A DNA stretch of 10,245 nt from assembly GCA_021791615.1 (NCBI GenBank), contig JAJYWG010000215.1, positions 1 to 10,245 on the forward strand, written 5' to 3'. The notes under the pieces are model-generated. The model made no database searches, was not told the DNA's origin, and was given only the letters and a program-made list of their open reading frames with translations. This document shows, one piece after another, positions 1 through 6,046 of the stretch (its first letter is position 1; each line of letters begins with the position of its first letter). This DNA comes from Actinomycetes bacterium (GTDB lineage: Bacteria; Actinomycetota; Acidimicrobiia; Acidimicrobiales; RAAP-2). Both the position numbers and the translations under genes were made by a program.

Positions 1-131
1 ACAGCGTCGTCTTCTCCATTGGTATATGGTACCACCGGTGGCGCCAGCGGACGAGGGTCCCGTCGCGGAGGCGACCGCATCCACCAGTACCGGAGTTGCC
101 TGAGCTGGCGGACGGGTTCCCGGCACCTACA
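1..131 (+). mobile_element. IS remnant: 3' end of transposase gene and right terminal repeat
   Basis: Positions 79-131 align with 4043-4099, the right end of the IS element at 2919-4099, at roughly 85% by eye. Both copies share the codons for the transposase C-terminus (IHxYR), then the end of the gene and the terminal repeat. Read inward, the repeat is TGTAGGTGCCGGGAA here (131 to 117) and TGTGGGTGCCGAGAA in the other copy. Weaker similarity extends upstream to about position 41. The coding part is degenerate: a base is missing after the IHQYR codons. The left end lies outside the window. Sequence similarity between the two copies stops at 131, which places the IS border there. Confidence 0.72.
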
Positions 132-230
132 GGTGGGGGTCGAGCGTTCGTGGGCTGGCACGGTCGTGCCGTCCTGCCGTCGGTAGGGGTGGACGTAGAC
201 GACCTTCTTACCCCGCTCCGTCTCCGCCAT
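132..230 (-). pseudogene. Small conserved-looking protein, 3' end cut off by IS
   Basis: Reading leftward from an ATG at 230-228 gives 33 native codons: Lys/Arg-rich, with a KKVVYVHPY stretch and then RRQDGTTVPAHERSTP. The pattern R-x-x-DG-T-x-V-x-x-H-x-R resembles short uncharacterised bacterial proteins, but I cannot name a family. A good Shine-Dalgarno (CGGAGGTG on the minus strand, 248-241) lies 10 nt before the ATG. The frame then runs into the IS right terminal repeat at 131 and stays open to the window edge with IS-derived residues, so the native C-terminus is lost or replaced. It is divergent from the operon starting at 291 and may share its promoter region. Confidence 0.5.
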
Positions 231-273
231 GATGTCGCTACACCTCCGTTGGTTCCCATCCGATGTTATGGGA

Positions 274-281
274 AGTATACT
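274..281. promoter_or_regulatory. Symmetric -10 element, candidate bidirectional promoter
   Basis: AGTATACT is a perfect palindrome, so TATACT (one mismatch to TATAAT) can be read as a -10 box on both strands. On the plus strand the box ends at 281. The expected start of transcription, near 288, would give an almost leaderless message for the ATG at 291 or 297. TTCCCA at 253-258, 17 bp upstream, is a weak -35 match. On the minus strand it would give a leader of about 37 nt containing the Shine-Dalgarno of the small gene at 230. The gap between the two start codons is only 60 bp. Confidence 0.45.
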
Positions 282-290
282 GGGAAGGTG

Positions 291-1094
291 ATGACAATGA
301 CGACGCCGTTCGGACCGTCGGTTCAGGAAGTGCCGCTGAGTAGGGCTCCGCTGGTCAACGTGATCGCCCAGGTGCGCTTTCCTGCGGTGATGCGGATCCA
401 GGCGGACGGCGGCTTCGTGGCGACGTTCCAGGAGGCGATCCGGAGCGACTACCCAATCCTCCGGCCCGAGCGGCAGCTTGGGGTGATGATCGGGCCGGGA
501 GGTATCCAGCCCCAGGACGCGGGCACCGTCTGGCGGTTCGAGACCAAGGACCCCGACGCCTGGCAAGTCACGCTCGCTCCGACCTTCGTGTCGCTGTCGG
601 CCAAGCGGTACACGCGGCGCAGCGACCTCCTTGCTCGGCTGACTGTCGTCCTCCACGCGCTCGAAGGCTGGCTGCACCCGAACGTGTGCGACCGGATTGG
701 CGTCCGGTATGTGGACAGGGTGACAGGAGACCAGCTGGCGCAGCTAGGCAAGCTCGTCCGTCCCGAGGTGCTGGGCGTGGCCGGTGACGAGACGGTTCTC
801 GGGAACGTGGAAGTGGTGCATGCGCTGTCGGACACGCTCTTCGACTTGGACGATGCGTCGCAACTGCGCGGACGGTGGGGCCGACTTCCCGCTGGCGCCA
901 CGTACGACCCTGGGATCGAACCGGCACGGGCGCCGTCGTGGGTGCTCGACTTGGATCACTACACGTCAGGACCCGAGGACTTCGACCTCGCAGCCATTGG
1001 CGGCAAGGTTGCCGAGTTCTGCGACCGCATCTACACGTTCTTCCGGTGGGCAGTCACCGACGCGTTCCTCGACGAGTTCGGAGCTGAGCGATGA
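291..1094 (+). CDS. TIGR04255 family protein
   Basis: A 267-residue protein of unknown molecular function. The family is sporadically distributed across bacteria, and no signal peptide or membrane segment is visible. Recognition rests on the N-terminal signature PLSRAPLVNVIAQVRFP (residues 15-31), the central RIGVRYVDRV (135-144), WVLDLDHY (217-224), and the C-terminal FCDRIYTFFRWAVTDAF (243-259). The frame is open further upstream, to an ATG at 96. Those extra residues are encoded partly by the IS remnant and do not fit the family, so the start is set at 291. An ATG at 297 is an alternative; GGGAAGG at 282-288 would serve it as a Shine-Dalgarno. The stop overlaps the next ATG (ATGA, 1091-1094), implying translational coupling. 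It is the first gene of an operon that ends in a CD-NTase-like gene. Confidence 0.83.
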   Translation: MTMTTPFGPSVQEVPLSRAPLVNVIAQVRFPAVMRIQADGGFVATFQEAIRSDYPILRPERQLGVMIGPGGIQPQDAGTVWRFETKDPDAWQVTLAPTFVSLSAKRYTRRSDLLARLTVVLHALEGWLHPNVCDRIGVRYVDRVTGDQLAQLGKLVRPEVLGVAGDETVLGNVEVVHALSDTLFDLDDASQLRGRWGRLPAGATYDPGIEPARAPSWVLDLDHYTSGPEDFDLAAIGGKVAEFCDRIYTFFRWAVTDAFLDEFGAER

Positions 1095-1882
1095 GCCCGC
1101 ACGCTAATGCAAGACCGGCGCACCGACACGACGATCCCGACCCCTCGGGACCGTGGTCGATCCTGCCGCTAGCTGACCCGCTCTTCGAACGGAGGTCGAC
1201 GACGACGCGGCTCGGCATGCCGTTCGTCGTCCGAGACCTTGACGACTTCTTGCTCGGGGCAGAGCGGATGACTGGGGCATCCGTCAGCTGGGGCGGCCAG
1301 TTCTGGCGGATGTACGTCAGCTCGACGGAGACGGGCATCACGTACTCCGATCTTGCTCGTCCAGTGCGCGAGGACGTGCAGAGACTGCGGGACGACGTCG
1401 CGCGAAGGACGCGCCTTACTCGTGAGCAGATCGCTCGGGCCATCGGCGTGGACCGCCGATCTCTGAGCGCCTGGGTCAGAGGCGTGGCGACGCCAGGCAT
1501 CGACAAGCTGGAGCGCCTCCAGCTGCTAGCAGACGTTGTCCGAGACATCGACGCGACCGAGTCAGGCCGGGCCACCGAGGTGCTGTTGAGCCGCTCCGGC
1601 GGACAGGACCTCCTCGACCACATCGCCGCCGGTCACCTCAGCCGCGCTCAGGATTGGAAGGCATTCCAGGGCACGGCTCCATCCGTGACGATCCAGCACC
1701 GGCCTCCGAAGAAGCGCCCACTGCATCAGAGGGCGCTTGACGCCTATCTGCGAGGAGAGCTTCACCCGATCGGACGGGCTTCCACGCTCCGGCCGGAGTC
1801 CGACTATGAGCAGGATCTCGCCCAGGCGGAGCGCTTGATGCTCGACGAGCCGATTCGGAGGAGTCGCCGAGGTTACCGATGA
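1091..1882 (+). CDS. Helix-turn-helix (XRE-like) protein
   Basis: A 263-residue protein with a helix-turn-helix region at about residues 96-150. The scaffold helix is TREQIARAIGV and the recognition helix DRRSLSAWVRG (121-131). Next comes a helical stretch ending in GGQDLLDHIAAG (170-181), which loosely recalls the C-terminal part of Xre/MbcA-type antitoxins. The N-terminal 90 residues (LADPLF, FVVRDLDDFLLGAERM) match nothing I recognise. The basic C-terminus (RRSRRGYR) could contact nucleic acid. It starts in an ATGA overlap with the upstream gene, with GGAG 7 nt before, and ends in an ATGA overlap with the downstream gene, so all three are probably made together. A role as operon regulator or antitoxin-like partner is inferred from the HTH only. 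Confidence 0.75.
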   Translation: MSPHANARPAHRHDDPDPSGPWSILPLADPLFERRSTTTRLGMPFVVRDLDDFLLGAERMTGASVSWGGQFWRMYVSSTETGITYSDLARPVREDVQRLRDDVARRTRLTREQIARAIGVDRRSLSAWVRGVATPGIDKLERLQLLADVVRDIDATESGRATEVLLSRSGGQDLLDHIAAGHLSRAQDWKAFQGTAPSVTIQHRPPKKRPLHQRALDAYLRGELHPIGRASTLRPESDYEQDLAQAERLMLDEPIRRSRRGYR

Positions 1883-2649
1883 TGGACCCGGCGGACTTCT
1901 ACGAGTGGCACGAGCAGCCACGGCAGGGGGACATCGTCCTCTGCGGCGTCTCCCGCATCGTTGCCGGGGACCGGCATAGTCCGCCTCAGTGGGAGCCGCT
2001 CGACGCACACTTCGTGGAGGTCGACGGTGCCTGGGACGGCGACAGGCCGCTCGGGATCGCGGCGGGGGTCGGGCTCGCGATGGTCGTCACCCATGACTGT
2101 CAGCTCGACAAGGAGTGGAACCAACGGGTGCGCGACCTCGAAAGGGGCGGTGTGGCCACGGAGGCGGCCCAGGCTGAGGCGACCGCCGACACCACGCTCG
2201 ACCGTACGCTCATCGTCAGTCCCCTGGTCGATCCGAGCGAGCTCCGGGGCGGACGCGGCAACCTCCTCGCAGGTCGGGTCATCGGGTACCTCCCCGTGCC
2301 AACGCACCCGGACCAGCTCGTCGGCGAGTGCGTGGTCGACCTCACGTACCAGTGCACCGTCGATCGCCTCGACGTCGTCAAGGTCGCCTCGATCAGCGAG
2401 AGAGCTCGGAAGCAACTCCGCTACGCGCTCATCCAGCTCGACGCGCTCCGCACCGCTGACCTTGGGTTCGAGGTTGAGGCCGTGGTCGGCAGGGCGATCG
2501 ACAGGGTAGAAATCCCCGCTCGCGACCCGCTCACGGTGCGCATCCACCTCGACGACGGACAGGTGATCCAGCTCCTCCAGCAGCCTGGTACCCCGGATGA
2601 GGAATCCGGTCGCTCCGGCGAGTTCTTCTCGGCGGGAGGACCCACCTGA
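1879..2649 (+). CDS. Uncharacterised protein with QGDIV and THDC motifs
   Basis: A 256-residue soluble protein that I cannot assign to a named family. Visible landmarks are an N-terminal QGDIV (16-20), the hydrophobic segment GLAMVVTHDCQLDKE (65-79) with adjacent His and Cys, YLPVP (137-141), and the helix ARKQLRYALIQLDALR (176-191) followed by LGFEVEAVVGR. A THDC or SQTCD-like motif after a beta strand occurs in several small uncharacterised bacterial proteins and might bind metal or be catalytic; that is inference. The start is the first ATG of ATGATG, in an ATGA overlap with the HTH gene. GGAGGAG at 1857-1863 and CGAGG at 1868-1872 lie upstream. The low-complexity tail (EESGRSGEFFSAGGPT) suggests a disordered C-terminus. 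Confidence 0.72.
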   Translation: MMDPADFYEWHEQPRQGDIVLCGVSRIVAGDRHSPPQWEPLDAHFVEVDGAWDGDRPLGIAAGVGLAMVVTHDCQLDKEWNQRVRDLERGGVATEAAQAEATADTTLDRTLIVSPLVDPSELRGGRGNLLAGRVIGYLPVPTHPDQLVGECVVDLTYQCTVDRLDVVKVASISERARKQLRYALIQLDALRTADLGFEVEAVVGRAIDRVEIPARDPLTVRIHLDDGQVIQLLQQPGTPDEESGRSGEFFSAGGPT

Positions 2650-2710
2650 TGGCGGGCCAGGCTTGTCAGCGAGCTGCTCAATGCGGCGGTCCACAACCGT
2701 GGAGGCCCTT

Positions 2711-2918
2711 GTGAGCACCTCCGATCGGTTCACGCAGTTCCTGAGGAACCTCACTCTGACGTGAGATCAAGGGACCGACGCGCGCACGAAGTACGACGGT
2801 GTAGCCAGGAAGCTCCATGGCCACTACTTCACGACGGCGTTCACGGGTGCCACCCGAATGCTCATAGGGTCCTACGGAAAGGGGACGGCAGTTCGCCCTC
2901 CGCGCGATGTTGACATCC
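2711..2918 (+). pseudogene. CD-NTase-like nucleotidyltransferase, N-terminal fragment with internal stop, cut by IS
   Basis: From the GTG at 2711 (GGAGG 5 nt upstream) the frame reads STSDRFTQFLRNLTLT, then an in-frame TGA at 2762-2764 (codon 18), then about 51 more codons. These include residues 53-70, GSYGKGTAVRPPRDVDIL. The GS motif followed by D-V-D (D66 and D68) is the nucleotide- and metal-binding core of the DNA polymerase beta-like fold. Its spacing and the GT.RPP.DVDIL wording are typical of the CD-NTase/SMODS enzymes that make cyclic oligonucleotides in CBASS defence. The IS at 2919-4099 begins inside codon 70. No continuation of the enzyme is found on the far side, so the third catalytic Asp and the C-terminal domain are missing. 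The gene is inactive as read. It lies 61 bp after the preceding operon gene on the same strand. Confidence 0.78.
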
Positions 2919-4099
2919 TGTGCGTGCCGAGAATGTCATCCATCGGCTGTGAGCTGGACTTTGACGGCTGGTGCCGGGCGCGGCGAGCATCCGGCCGTGA
3001 CCCTCTCGTTCCTCTACCGGGCGTACTGCCGCGTCATCCAGCTCATCCGCCTCATCGCTCGCAAAGATACGGACCTCGCGATCGAGGTCGTCGTGCTGCG
3101 CCACGAGGTGGCGGTCCTCCGACGCCAGGTCAACCGACCCGCGCTCGAGCCTGCAGATCGAGCGCTGCTGGCGGGACTGGCACGACTGCTCACCCGCCCA
3201 CGACGCGGACGCTTCTTCGTTCAGCCGGCGACCCTGCTGCGCTGGCACCGGGACCTTGTCGCCAAGCGCTGGACCTATGCCTATGGCCGACCCGGTCGAC
3301 CACCCATCCCGAAAGGAACCACCGCCGTGGTGCTCCGGTTGGCGAAGGAGAACCCGACTTGGGGCTACCGCCGCATCCACGGCGAACTGGCCACCATGGG
3401 GATCGTCATCGCCCCTCGAGCCTCTGGGCGATCCTGAAGCGCCACGGCATCGACCCATCACCGCGAAGGTCGGGACCCACCTGGACCGAGTTCCTCACCA
3501 CCCAGGCCAAAGGGCTGATGGCGTGCGACTTGCGACGTCGACACCGTCCTTCTCCGCAGGCTCTACGTCCTCGTGCTCATCCACCACGACAGCCGCTTCG
3601 TGCGGATCGCCGGCATCACTTCGAACCCCGTCACCAGCTGGGTCACCCAGCAGGCCCGCAACATCTCGATGGAACTCGCCGCCCAGACGAACCCCGTCAA
3701 GTTCCTCATCCGCGATCGCGACACCAAGTTCACGGCTTCCTTCGACGCCCTCTTCGCCGCAGAGGGCACCAGAGTCATCACCACCCCCGTCCGGGCACCC
3801 CCGGCCAACGCCATCTGCGAGCGCGTCATCGGCACCATCCGGCGCGAGTGCCTCGACCGGATGATCATCCTCGGCCGCCGTCACCTCCAAGCAGTCCTCG
3901 CCGAGTACGTCGAGCACTACAACGTCCACCACCCCACCGCTCCCTCAGCCAACGACCGCCCACCGGTTCCGATGCGACCCCTCCCACCATCGGCGACGCC
4001 GACGCCGCCAGGCTACGAAGAGCCGATGGTCTGGGTGGCCTCATCCACAAGTACCGGATGGTCGCCTGAGCTGGGCGGACGGGGTTCTCGGCACCCACA
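2919..4099 (+). mobile_element. Complete IS element with decayed DDE transposase (integrase-core type)
   Basis: An 1181-bp element bounded by 15-bp terminal inverted repeats: TGTGCGTGCCGAGAA at 2919-2933, and TGTGGGTGCCGAGAA read inward from 4099 to 4085 (14/15 identical). The TG...CA ends and the rve-type transposase fit the IS3/IS481 group; I cannot name the exact element. Immediate flanks (CATCC on the left, CGGTC on the right) show no target duplication. The left flank is the CD-NTase fragment and the right flank is the PIN gene on the opposite strand. This suggests a deletion or recombination at the element rather than a simple insertion. Two relatives lie at the edges of the window. Confidence 0.85.
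2997..4069 (+). pseudogene. Integrase-core (rve, DDE) transposase with at least three frameshifts
   Basis: The start is a GTG at 2997 (VTLSFLYRAYCRVIQLI...). The N-terminal part carries the helical motif VVVLRHEVAVLRRQV, then RPGRPPIPK and WGYRRIHGEL, as in integrase-core transposases. The frame shifts near 3412-3415 (one C short in a C run), near 3529-3541 (about two bases short before VDTVLLRRLYVLV), and near 3931-3934 (one base short before HRSLSQRPP). Stitched together, the catalytic residues are all present: D in VDTV (about 3543), D in LIRDRD (about 3715) and E in CERVIGTIRREC (about 3820). The end, GGLIHKYRMVA-stop, matches the remnant at 79-110. As read it makes no full transposase; sequencing indels are the alternative explanation. 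Confidence 0.82.
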
Positions 4100-4705
4100 C
4101 GGTCCGCCGAGGTTGTGCAGGTCGTCGCTCTGGAGCAGGTGGTGTACGGCCCTGGCGTCGTGCTCGTCGACGATCCCGTCGGTGACGAGCTGCCTGAGTA
4201 GGTCCCGGGTTCGCCGTCCGGGTGCACCGGTCAGCGCTTCCCAGAGGGTGAGTGCGTCTTCGTCGTCGCTGGCGAAGCCGAGAGACCTGGTCGCGGCGAT
4301 GGCGATGGACGCGGACTCGCCCGCGTCGAGACGGCGAGCCTTGGCGCCAAGTGAATGACGCCACTCCCGGTCCTCCAGCCGGCGAGACTGGAGGCGTACA
4401 GCGAGCTTCAGCTAGTCGTCGTTGAGCGTCAGCACACTGAGCTGGTCTGGACCGAGAGCCAGAAGCTGATCGAGACCCTGTATGGCTGCGAGCGCACGGC
4501 TGGCAATCCCCGAACCGAACCCTGCTTGGTCGGCCTGCCGCAGGAGTGCTCTCCGGATGCGACGCAGCTCGCTCGGATCGTCGGGCTCCGCCCCGTGGAC
4601 GCCGTCGGCGATGAGGACCGAGCCGCCGCACACCTGGAGCAGGTGATGGGACCAGCCGACGACGGCGAAGCTGCGGGCAACCGAGGCGTCGACCAGCATG
4701 ACCAC
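4100..4705 (-). pseudogene. PIN-like domain protein, amber-interrupted and truncated at IS border
   Basis: Reading leftward from GTG 4705 (or ATG 4699) gives MLVDASVARSFAVVGW..., the opening strand of a PIN-like RNase fold with the first acidic residue D6. An in-frame TAG at 4414-4412 (codon 98) interrupts it. The same frame then continues as protein: LQSRRLEDREWRHSLGAKAR, then RRLDAGESASIAIAATRSL (D127, E130) and FASDDEDA (D147, D148), and ends LLQSDDLHNLGGP exactly at codon 202. That is the last codon before the IS end at 4099. The conserved acidic positions favour a single nonsense change over chance. The start is 6 nt after the stop of the XRE-ImmA/IrrE gene, so the two are one transcription unit. 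By analogy with linked protease-PIN pairs it would be the toxin-like partner; this is inference. Confidence 0.72.
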
Positions 4706-4711
4706 CAGCGC

Positions 4712-5893
4712 TCATCGCTCACGATTGGCGAACGCAGCATCCTCCAGGTCCTTTTGGACTCGTCGCTCGCCTTCCTCCGGCCCGGGCCGGGCCAGGAGCT
4801 GACGGATCTCCTCGGTGCTCGTGCCGAGCACCTCCGCCGCGTCGCCTAGCGTGATGACCCCACGTTCCAGCGCGGCGCGCACGAGCAACAGGACGCGGGC
4901 CGGCTGAGCTTGTAGGGGATGGAGGTCGTAGCTGCCCATGTCCGCAGGATGCACGCGGTAGCCGAGGGCCAGTGCCAGCCGGCTGGGGGATGCCTCGGCC
5001 AAGACATCGAAGTCGCTCCGCGTGATCAGCTTCTCCTGGAGGAGTCGCACCCGTAGCGTGGCGAAGCTCACGCCGAAGTGCCGCTGGAGGTGCACGACGA
5101 GCGTCGGGTTGGCCAGGTCGTCAAACGGTGCCAGCTCGCCGACCACCCGTCGCAGCTCGTCGCTCGGCACGAGGAACTCGCCAGCGAAGGCATCCGCGAA
5201 CCGCTCGCGGCCGTGGTCCTCCCCGGGCATCGAGACCACGACGTCTGCTGCCTGGGAGTGGAAGTAGGCGTGGGCGAGCTCGTGAGCCAGGGTGAAGACC
5301 TGTCGGCCAAGGGTCATCTGGGAGTTGACAGCGATGCAGAAGCCCGCCTGGGGGTGGTTGTAGAAGAACCCCGAGGGTGCCTCGCCCAGGTCGGCGCCAA
5401 GAGGGAGCCGCCAGGTGAGCACGTGCTCATCGAGCACCTGGAACGGATCACCGAGCGCTCCGCCGCCCAGATTGAGCTGGCGGCGGAGCTGGCGGGCTGC
5501 CCAGGCGCCCTCCTTACCACTTGCACCGCGCGCCGCAGCAAACGAGCTGCGACCCGGCCCCGGCAACACTGTGCCCATCTCCCCAGCCAGCTCGACGTAC
5601 TCAGAAACACGCTGCTCGAACAGCCGGAGCCCACCCTGCGCGCTCTCGCCGAGATCCCTCGGCGCAGCCCGGAAGAGCATCCCGCTCACGTCCACCCCGG
5701 CCCCAGCCAGCTCCTCACCTGCCAGCAAGGACTCCAGCGACGTCCCATAGAGGCGCGAAAGCGCCGCCGCGACAGCAAGCGGGACCTGGCGGCGTCCCGC
5801 CTCGTAGTAGTTGAGCAGGACCCGGTTGATCCCCACCACCTCGGCCGCCGCCTCCTGCGACAGCCCAGCCCGCTCTCTGCCCGTACGCAACAT
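4712..5893 (-). CDS. XRE-family regulator fused to ImmA/IrrE metallopeptidase
   Basis: A 393-residue protein. Residues 1-58 are an XRE helix-turn-helix (LSQEAAAEVVGINRVLLNYYEAGRR). The central part is an ImmA/IrrE-type (COG2856) zinc peptidase with HELAH at 204-208 and the downstream ERFADAFAGEFLVP block (230-243) supplying the third ligand. A C-terminal helical segment (about 295-393) ends EDAAFANRER. Enzymes of this class cleave regulators, as IrrE does DdrO and ImmA does ImmR, and the HTH probably binds its own promoter. The operator-like repeat at 5926-5962 lies 33 bp upstream of the ATG. No earlier ATG, GTG or TTG is available in frame near the HTH; a CTG 18 nt upstream would add LDSIGG. 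The PIN-like gene follows 6 bp downstream. All key residues are present, so this gene looks intact although its partner is broken. Confidence 0.88.
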   Translation of the reverse strand: MLRTGRERAGLSQEAAAEVVGINRVLLNYYEAGRRQVPLAVAAALSRLYGTSLESLLAGEELAGAGVDVSGMLFRAAPRDLGESAQGGLRLFEQRVSEYVELAGEMGTVLPGPGRSSFAAARGASGKEGAWAARQLRRQLNLGGGALGDPFQVLDEHVLTWRLPLGADLGEAPSGFFYNHPQAGFCIAVNSQMTLGRQVFTLAHELAHAYFHSQAADVVVSMPGEDHGRERFADAFAGEFLVPSDELRRVVGELAPFDDLANPTLVVHLQRHFGVSFATLRVRLLQEKLITRSDFDVLAEASPSRLALALGYRVHPADMGSYDLHPLQAQPARVLLLVRAALERGVITLGDAAEVLGTSTEEIRQLLARPGPEEGERRVQKDLEDAAFANRER

Positions 5894-5925
5894 CCCACCG
5901 ATCGAGTCCAGCGCACACCCCCATC

Positions 5926-5965
5926 TGTTACACTCAGGCCCTACTTATTGTTCAGTGTAACACTG
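5926..5965. promoter_or_regulatory. Operator-like split inverted repeat upstream of XRE-ImmA/IrrE gene
   Basis: TGTTACACT (5926-5934) and AGTGTAACA (5954-5962) are perfect 9-bp inverted repeats with centres 28 bp apart. The right copy is itself part of a near-perfect palindrome, CAGTGT-A-ACACTG (5953-5965). Two such sites on about the same helix face between divergent starts (5893 minus, 6047 plus) fit binding by the XRE domain encoded next door. Promoter hexamers overlapping it are weak, so which start it controls is not clear. Confidence 0.6.
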
Positions 5966-6046
5966 GTAGGCGAATGTAGTCGATCATCGATGAGGAGGGT
6001 CCGACCACCGGTCGCCCCTCATTCGTCCCAGCAGTAGGAGGTTCAC

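Noticed and set aside
96..290. N-terminal extension of the TIGR04255 gene back to an ATG at 96
   Set aside because: The extra 65 codons start inside the IS remnant and continue opposite a small minus-strand gene. The family signature begins only after the ATG at 291, where promoter and Shine-Dalgarno signals also lie.
1873..2754. Long minus-strand frame opposite the third operon gene
   Set aside because: It mirrors the codon pattern of the plus-strand gene, has no recognisable motif, and would overlap the whole operon gene; it is a high-G+C shadow.
2858..4069. A single 403-codon plus-strand frame across the IS
   Set aside because: It is a chance join of the CD-NTase fragment with IS sequence in partly wrong frames. 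Only pieces of it (about 3415-3530 and 3935-4069) are true transposase sequence.
4041..4849. Frames on both strands covering the PIN gene region
   Set aside because: The Arg/Pro-rich 224-codon minus-strand frame and the 164-codon plus-strand frame lack motifs. The interrupted PIN frame keeps conserved acidic residues and explains the region better.
5078..6037. 319-codon plus-strand frame opposite the XRE-ImmA/IrrE gene
   Set aside because: It is a shadow of the clear metallopeptidase gene; it crosses the operator region and has no recognisable domain.
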